From Streptomyces sp. NRRL F-6492 (GTDB lineage Bacteria; Actinomycetota; Actinomycetes; Streptomycetales; Streptomycetaceae), in contig NZ_LGEG01000182.1 of assembly GCF_001280125.1 (NCBI RefSeq), positions 16,124-80,123 on the forward strand: DNA of 64,000 nucleotides, given 5' to 3'. This document shows, in pieces, positions 59,061-64,000 of this stretch (within the stretch, counting starts at the first letter, position 1; every line of letters starts with the position of its first letter). Made by a program: the position numbers and the translations under genes. Below the pieces are notes generated by a model that was given only the letters and a program-made list of their open reading frames with translations, made no database searches and had not been told where the DNA came from.

Positions 59061-59894
59061 ATGCATTCCGTGGAATCCGCCGCACCCACATGGGATCCGC
59101 AGCAGTACCTCCGCCACTCCGGACACCGCGCCCGGCCCTTCGTCGACCTGCTCGCCCGAATACCGGGCCTGCCCGCCGAGGGCCGGCCCGCCCGCGTCGC
59201 CGACCTGGGCTGCGGCCCCGGCAACGTGACGGTCCTCCTCGCCGACCGGTGGCCCGGCGCGCACATCACCGGATTCGACCTCTCGCCCGAGATGCTGGAA
59301 CGGGCCGACAAGGACTGGGCGGGGAGCACCCGGGGAGGCGGCCGGATCGACTTCCGGCTCGCCGACGCGGCCCACTGGACCCCGGACGAGCCCTACGACC
59401 TGATCGTCTCCAACGCGGCCCTCCAGTGGGTCCCCAACCACCCCGAGTCCTTCGCCCGCTGGATCGACGGGCTGCGCCCCGGCGGCACCTTCGCCTTCCA
59501 GGTCCCCGGCAACTTCGTCTCGCCCAGCCACGCCCTGCTCGGCGACCTCTGCGACAGCCCCGAGTGGCATGACCGCCTCGGCGAACAGGGCCGCCGCTTC
59601 GTCCACGTCCTCGACACCGCCGACTACCTCGACCGCCTCGTGGGCCTCGGCTGCGAGGCGGACGTCTGGGAGACCACGTACTGCCAGCTCCTCCAGGGCG
59701 AGGACCCCGTCCTCGACTGGGTCAAGGGCACCGCGCTGCGGCCCGTCCTCACCGCCCTCGGCGACGACCGGGAGGCGGTCGACGCCTTCCTCGGCCAGTA
59801 CCGCGCCCTGCTGCGCGAGGCCTACCCGCCCGGCCCGCACGGGACCGTCTTCCCGTTCCGGCGGATCTTCGCCGTCGCCCGCAAGCAGGACTGA
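59061..59894 (+). CDS. tam: Trans-aconitate 2-methyltransferase-like SAM methyltransferase
   Basis: 277-residue class I methyltransferase. N-terminal WDPQQYLRHSGHRARPFVDL is typical of Tam, SAM motif I VADLGCGPGNVT is at about 46-57, FDLSPEMLERA follows, and NAALQWVPNHP marks the active-site region. Tam methylates trans-aconitate, a citric-acid-cycle inhibitor. ATG 59061 with AAGGGGG upstream; the longer frame crosses the operator region. Divergent from marR, which probably regulates it. Substrate not proven by sequence. Confidence 0.87.
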   Translation: MHSVESAAPTWDPQQYLRHSGHRARPFVDLLARIPGLPAEGRPARVADLGCGPGNVTVLLADRWPGAHITGFDLSPEMLERADKDWAGSTRGGGRIDFRLADAAHWTPDEPYDLIVSNAALQWVPNHPESFARWIDGLRPGGTFAFQVPGNFVSPSHALLGDLCDSPEWHDRLGEQGRRFVHVLDTADYLDRLVGLGCEADVWETTYCQLLQGEDPVLDWVKGTALRPVLTALGDDREAVDAFLGQYRALLREAYPPGPHGTVFPFRRIFAVARKQD

Positions 59895-59916
59895 ACGCGA
59901 GCCGGGCCGGACGCAC

Positions 59917-59953
59917 GGGCGCCCCGCACCGGAGGTCCCGGTGCGGGGCGCCC
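59917..59953. terminator. Terminator between tam and FG-GAP paralogue 4
   Basis: 16-bp perfect stem, 59917-59932 with 59938-59953, loop AGGTC. The identical arms recur at 62007-62042. Serves both converging genes. Confidence 0.88.
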
Positions 59954-59968
59954 GCGGCCCGGAGGCCG

Positions 59969-61684
59969 TCAGGACATGGTGTTGTAGATCCCGTAGCCGT
60001 TGCCGATCCTGGACCGCGCCGTGAACTTGCCCGGCGAGGTGTTCAGGTAGGCGTACAGGTCGCCGTTGGAGGCCACGCCGAGCAGGTCGCCCTTGCCGTC
60101 GGCGTTCAGGTCGCCCGGGGCGATCACCTTGGAGTAGGTGTTCCAGCCGGTGCCGATCTGCTGCCGCGCCTTGAACGGGGCCTTCGCGTCGCCGGTGCCC
60201 GCGTACAGGTACAGGACGCCGCCCGGGGTGCGGGCCACGACGTCGGCGCGCCCGTCGCCCGTGTAGTCGCCCGCGCCCACGATCCTGTCGTACGCGCTCC
60301 AGCCGGTGCCGACCTTGACGCGCGCCGCGAAGCCGGTGCCCGCGCCGTTGCCCCCGTACAGGTAGAGGACGCCGGACCTGTCCCGGGCCAGCAGGTCGCC
60401 CCTGCCGTCGCCGGTCAGGTCGCCCGGACCCGCGAGCGCGTTGTAGACGCCCCAGCCGGAGCCGATGAGGCGGCCCTCGACGTAGAGGCTGTTCTGGAGG
60501 AGCTGCGCGAGGTCGGACGAGCCGTCCGGGTTCAGCGTGGACAGGTAGGTGAAGTCGGCCCCCGCCCAGCCGCCCGTCTTGCCGTACTGGCTGCGCGCGG
60601 CGAGCCGGCCGGTGTTGGTGCTGTCGTACCAGAAGAGCGTGCCCGCCTTGTCCCGGGCCATGAGGCCGTCCTTCTCCCGGGTGACGGGGATGTTGCCCGC
60701 GCCGCCGAACTGCGTGACGCCGCTCCACGCGCCCGTCCCGCCGAGCTGCTGCCGCGGCGTGAAGGTGCCGTCGCCCCGCCCGGTGTAGTACCAGAAGGTG
60801 CCCTGCTGGTCGCGGGCGATCAGCTCGCCGTTGCCGTCGCCGGTGTCGTCGCCGACGGGGAACATCTGGTTGTAGGCGTTCCAGCCGCCGCCGATCCTGG
60901 CGCGCGCGGCGAACGGGCCGGACTTGTCGCCCCGGCCGGCGTAGAACCACAGGGTGCCGGCGGGGTCGCGGGCGATCAGGTCGGCCCAGCCGTCGCCGTT
61001 GTTGTCGCCGACGCCGACGATCTGGTCGTAGCCGTTCCAGCCGGGACCGACCTTCACGCGCGCGGAGAACGGCGCGCTGCGGTCGCCGGTGGCGTAGTAC
61101 AGGTACAGGTCGCCGTTGTGCTCGCGGGCGAGCAGGTCCGCGCGCCCGTCGTCGTTCACGTCGCCGGGCGCGACGATCTTGTTGTAGATCTGCCAGCCCT
61201 TGCCCTGCCAGGCGTTCGACGCGGAGGAGGGCGAGGCGTTCCGGTACAGGGAGAGCACGCCGTGCGCCGAGAGCGTCAGGACCTCGGGGCCGCTGACGTC
61301 CCCGTCCTGGTTGCCGATCGGGACGACGTCCTTCACGGGCTGCGAGGTCTTGCCGAGGAAGAGCCCGCCCCCGCCCGCGGCCGTGGCGGTGTAGAGGTTG
61401 CCGTCCCAGGCGCGGTAGACCAGGTCGCCGATCCCGTCGCCGTCGAAGTCCGACAGCAGGGGCGAGGCGCCGACGCCCGCGGCGCCCGCGGCGTCCGCGC
61501 GGCCCGCGCCGGCCGCAGGGCGCTCCAGGGTCGGCGGGACGAAGCCGGACACCGGCTTCTCGGCGGCCGGACGCGGCGCCGGGGTGTCGGCGGAGGCGGT
61601 GCCCGTGAGGAGCATGCCGGCGGAGAGCACGAGCGCGGTGCAGGCGGCGACGCGGCGCGCACGCTCGGAGTTCGGGAAGAGCAA
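59969..61684 (-). CDS. Secreted FG-GAP propeller protein (paralogue 4)
   Basis: 571-residue secreted protein. TTG 61684, preceded by GGGGGG, gives the signal peptide with SERARRVAACTALVLSAGML and cleavage after TASA near residue 33. After a short linker the whole protein is a chain of about ten FG-GAP/VCBS-like blades of roughly 47-50 residues (LSDFDGDGIGDLVYRAWDGN, then GDVNDDGRADLLAREHNGDL with GPGWNGYDQIVGVGDNNGDG), many with Ca-binding DxDGDGxxD patterns. It shares its leader, signal peptide and terminator with the next gene; both arose from a recent duplication. Ligand unknown. Confidence 0.85.
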   Translation of the reverse strand: MLFPNSERARRVAACTALVLSAGMLLTGTASADTPAPRPAAEKPVSGFVPPTLERPAAGAGRADAAGAAGVGASPLLSDFDGDGIGDLVYRAWDGNLYTATAAGGGGLFLGKTSQPVKDVVPIGNQDGDVSGPEVLTLSAHGVLSLYRNASPSSASNAWQGKGWQIYNKIVAPGDVNDDGRADLLAREHNGDLYLYYATGDRSAPFSARVKVGPGWNGYDQIVGVGDNNGDGWADLIARDPAGTLWFYAGRGDKSGPFAARARIGGGWNAYNQMFPVGDDTGDGNGELIARDQQGTFWYYTGRGDGTFTPRQQLGGTGAWSGVTQFGGAGNIPVTREKDGLMARDKAGTLFWYDSTNTGRLAARSQYGKTGGWAGADFTYLSTLNPDGSSDLAQLLQNSLYVEGRLIGSGWGVYNALAGPGDLTGDGRGDLLARDRSGVLYLYGGNGAGTGFAARVKVGTGWSAYDRIVGAGDYTGDGRADVVARTPGGVLYLYAGTGDAKAPFKARQQIGTGWNTYSKVIAPGDLNADGKGDLLGVASNGDLYAYLNTSPGKFTARSRIGNGYGIYNTMS

Positions 61685-61724
61685 GAGATCCCCCCAGGGA
61701 TCAGAGGTTCGACGGAACCACACG
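61682..61724 (-). promoter_or_regulatory. Conserved leader, copy A
   Basis: On the reverse strand: inverted repeat GGTTC-CGTC-GAACC (61706-61719), then GATCCC-TGGG-GGGATC and CTCTTG, where TTG is the start. The same arrangement precedes paralogue 5, with only a few differences over about 43 bases. Confidence 0.6.
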
Positions 61725-62051
61725 GACGGATCGCGCGGACGTGATCGCTGCGCGAACCGGATGGCGTGAACGGAAGGGCACGGACAGGAGCGGCACGGGG
61801 GCTCGTACGGGGCCGGACGGCATCGGCGCGCGCCCGCGCGCGGAGACGGCCTCGCCCGGCGGCCGGAACCCCCCTGGACGTCGGCCGCGAGTCTACGCGA
61901 GGCCCCCTCGCGGACCGGGGCCGGGCCGGGAGCCGGGCGGGGCCGCGCCCCGGAGCCGACCGCGCGGTCCGTTCTCCCCGGTGCCCCCGCCGCCCCCGGA
62001 ACGTACGGGCGCCCCGCACCGGAACTCCGGTGCGGGGCGCCCGCCGTACGG
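61685..62051. other. Spacer upstream of FG-GAP paralogue 4
   Basis: 367 bases without a gene. It holds the conserved leader of paralogue 4 (to about 61724) and the terminator of paralogue 5 (62007-62042); between them only G/C-rich sequence without recognised signals. Confidence 0.6.
62007..62042 (-). terminator. Terminator after FG-GAP paralogue 5
   Basis: 16-bp perfect stem, 62007-62022 with 62027-62042, loop AACT. Arms are identical to the hairpin at 59917-59953. Confidence 0.88.
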
Positions 62052-63749
62052 CTAGTACAGGGTGTTGTAGGTCTGGTAGCCGTGACCGATGTCGGCGCGC
62101 GGCTTGAACGGGGCGCTCGCCTCGCCGGTGCCGCTGTAGCGGAACAGCCGGCCGGCGGAGTTCACCGCGAGCAGGTCGCCCTTGCCGTCGCCCGTGATGT
62201 CACCGGGCGCCGCCAGCTTGGTGTAGCCGTTCCAGCCGCCGCCGATGCGCTTGCGGGCCGCGAAGGGCACGGAGGCCCGGCCGGTGCCCTGGTACAGCCA
62301 CAGCGTGCCGGACTTGTCCCGGGCCAGCAGGTCGTTCCGGCCGTCACCGGTGTAGTCGCCCGAACCGGCGATCGCGCTGTACGCGTTCCAGCCGCTGCCG
62401 ACCTTGACGCGCGAGTACAGCGCCGTGCCGTCGCGGTTGCTCCGGTACAGCCACAGGGCGCCGGACCCGTCCCGGGCCACGAAGTCGCCGGAGCCGTCGC
62501 CGTTCAGGTCGCCCGGGCCCACGATCAGGTTGAACGAGCCCCAGCCGGCGCCGAGGTAGCCGTTCGCGTTGTAGAGGCCGCCCTGGAAGATCTGCAGGGT
62601 GTCGGAGATCGAGTCGCGGTCCAGCGAGTTGACCTCGAAGAGCGTGGCGCCGAGCGCCTCGCCGTACTCCCCGAGCTGGTCACGGGGGGACAGCCCGCCC
62701 GTGCCCAGGGTGTTGTACCAGTAGAGCGTGCCGGCCTTGTCGCGGGCCAGCAGCCCCTCCTTGCCGTGCGCCGGGACGTTGCCCGCGCCGCCGATCTGGT
62801 ACGCGCCGCCCCAGTCCGAGCCGACCTTCTTGCGGGCCGTGAGGTTGCCGCCGCCGGTGCCGAAGTACTCCCACAGCGTGCCGTCGGAGCCGCGCGCGAG
62901 GAGGTCGGGGATCCCGTTGCCGTTGTCGTCGTCGATGCCGACGATCTGGTTGAACTCCTGCCAGCCGTGCCCGACCTGCTTGCGCGCCTTCACCGCGTAC
63001 GGGCTGCCGGTGCTCCCGTAGTAGAAGAGCAGGCCGGAGGGGGTGCGGGCCAGGAAGTCGCCCCGGCCGTCGCCGTCGCTGTCGCCCAGGCCGATCAGGT
63101 GGTCGTAGGCGCCCCAGCCGTTGCCGACCTTCTGGCGGGCGCGGAACGGGGCGCCGTACGTGCCGGTGGAGACGTAGACCCACAGCTCGCCGGAGGGCGT
63201 ACGGGCCAGCACGTCGGCGCGGCCGTCACCGCTGATGTCGCCGGGCGAGAAGACCTTGTTGTAGATCTGCCAGCCGGCACCGGACCAGCGCTGGTAGGCG
63301 TACGACGGGGACGCGTCCCCGTAGAGGGCCGCCGTGCCGAACTTCGACACGGTCAGGACCTCGGGGCCGCTGCCGTTCTTGTCCTGGTCGCCCAGCGGGA
63401 TGATGTCCTGGGCGAACTCGTTGAACCCGGAGAACTCCGAGCCCTGGTCCGAGGTCGTCGAGGTGTAGACCGTACCGCCGACGCGGTAGATGAGGTCGCT
63501 CAGGCCGTCGCCGTCGAGGTCGGAGCGCGGCGCGACGCCGGCGTTCGCGACGCCGAGGGCCCGGGCGGTGCCCTCCGGCCGCGGCAGGACCCGCTTCGAC
63601 GGCTGGGCCGTCGGGGCCGGCTTCTCGACGGCCGGACGCGGCGCCGGGGTGTCGGCGGACGCGGTGCCCGCGAGCAGCATGCCCGCGGAGAGGGCGAGGG
63701 CGGTGCAGGCGGCGACCCTACGGGCGCGCCGGGAACGCGTGAGGAGCAA
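62052..63749 (-). CDS. Secreted FG-GAP propeller protein (paralogue 5)
   Basis: 565-residue paralogue of the preceding gene. TTG 63749 gives the signal peptide with SRRARRVAACTALALSAGML and TASA cleavage; the following DTPAPRP segment is shared with paralogue 4. Residues about 75-565 are about ten FG-GAP/VCBS-like blades (SDLDGDGLSDLIYRVGGTVY, GDISGDGRADVLARTPSGEL, RVKVGSGWNAYSAIAGSGDY). The two proteins align throughout with diverged blades and near-identical signal peptides, consistent with tandem duplication. Secreted, probably surface-associated, binding partner unknown. Confidence 0.85.
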   Translation of the reverse strand: MLLTRSRRARRVAACTALALSAGMLLAGTASADTPAPRPAVEKPAPTAQPSKRVLPRPEGTARALGVANAGVAPRSDLDGDGLSDLIYRVGGTVYTSTTSDQGSEFSGFNEFAQDIIPLGDQDKNGSGPEVLTVSKFGTAALYGDASPSYAYQRWSGAGWQIYNKVFSPGDISGDGRADVLARTPSGELWVYVSTGTYGAPFRARQKVGNGWGAYDHLIGLGDSDGDGRGDFLARTPSGLLFYYGSTGSPYAVKARKQVGHGWQEFNQIVGIDDDNGNGIPDLLARGSDGTLWEYFGTGGGNLTARKKVGSDWGGAYQIGGAGNVPAHGKEGLLARDKAGTLYWYNTLGTGGLSPRDQLGEYGEALGATLFEVNSLDRDSISDTLQIFQGGLYNANGYLGAGWGSFNLIVGPGDLNGDGSGDFVARDGSGALWLYRSNRDGTALYSRVKVGSGWNAYSAIAGSGDYTGDGRNDLLARDKSGTLWLYQGTGRASVPFAARKRIGGGWNGYTKLAAPGDITGDGKGDLLAVNSAGRLFRYSGTGEASAPFKPRADIGHGYQTYNTLY

Positions 63750-63791
63750 GAGATCCCCCCCAGGGATCTAGAGGTTCGACAGAACCACACA
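63747..63791 (-). promoter_or_regulatory. Conserved leader, copy B
   Basis: Inverted repeat GGTTC-TGTC-GAACC (63773-63786), then the GATCCC/GGGATC stem and the TTG start, as in copy A at 61682-61724. Confidence 0.6.
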
Positions 63792-64000
63792 GGGGGGTTC
63801 GCACAGGCGTCGAACGGCGTCAGCGCGCGCGGAGGCGCGCGGAGACGGCGTCGTTCGACGGTTCGAGACACCCCCCCGGATGTTGAACACGATTCTACTC
63901 ATGTACGCGCCACAGGCCAGAGGTTTACGGCCTGGACCCGACGGTCCGGTCAGCTTCCGCGCCCGCCCCCCGGCCTGGCCCCGGCCTCCCCGCGCCCGCC
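63792..64000. other. Right-edge upstream region
   Basis: Sequence upstream of paralogue 5. On the reverse strand a possible -10 TAGAAT lies near 63893-63898; AGGCC/GGCCT arms flank an A/T-richer piece at about 63913-63932. No gene seen. Confidence 0.35.

Overview
The window is a 64 kb piece of high-GC actinobacterial chromosome, almost certainly Streptomyces. The third codon positions are nearly all G or C, GTG and TTG starts and 4-base ATGA/GTGA overlaps are common, and genus markers are present: sepX/glpR, an SsgA-like protein, a tricorn protease, rpfB, the galTEK order, and a protein O-mannosyltransferase next to rsmI. No CRISPR array, rRNA or intact insertion sequence was seen.

Layout. 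0-4.7 kb: a moeA-moaC-mog-rimJ-sepX run in which the MoeA-like (gephyrin-like) protein and the three-pass membrane protein are probably cell-division partners, then tRNA-Ala(CGC). 4.7-11.9 kb: acetyltransferases, exonuclease III, and a MerR-controlled flavin monooxygenase / hydrolase / SDR operon. 11.9-18.9 kb: tricorn protease, a TetR regulator with two perfect operators and an MMPL exporter, and an SsgA-like protein. 19.0-21.6 kb: a Ni/Co ECF transporter (fused MN-Q-O). 21.7-26.8 kb: serine hydrolase, LysE exporter, an SDR with a coding microsatellite, a Holin-X/DUF3618 pair, a GNAT protein and a YdcF protein. 26.9-30.3 kb: an accessory cluster made of a PIMT-like methyltransferase translationally coupled to a basic 44-residue peptide, a 180-residue orphan protein and a divergent XRE-TPR regulator; I read it as a candidate aspartimide RiPP (imiditide-type) cluster. 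30.4-33.4 kb: EamA transporter, YbaK deacylase and a PBP. 33.6-42.6 kb: secreted FG-GAP propeller proteins around pmt and rsmI, with a decayed integrative element in the 3' end of pmt. 42.8-49.4 kb: zinc-ribbon protein, tatD, rpfB, ksgA, ispE and an ABC-F ATPase. 49.5-53.2 kb: twin PQQ-propeller membrane proteins. 53.3-58.9 kb: an atypical receiver-LuxR regulator, galTEK, a second receiver-LuxR regulator and MarR. 59.0-64 kb: trans-aconitate methyltransferase-like gene, then two recently duplicated FG-GAP propeller genes with a shared leader and shared terminator.

How the parts work together. The housekeeping blocks (molybdopterin and division, rRNA modification and isoprenoid, Leloir pathway) are vertically conserved. 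The accessory signal lies in three places: the 26.9-30.3 kb peptide/methyltransferase cluster; the five paralogous secreted beta-propeller genes, three of which surround a protein O-mannosyltransferase that could glycosylate them; and a 2.35 kb integrated remnant flanked by 84-bp copies of the pmt 3' end. A further recurring oddity is that at least seven reading frames end in short tandem duplications anchored on the stop codon. Coordinates, motifs and repeats were read by eye; family assignments come from recognised motifs and have not been checked by any search.
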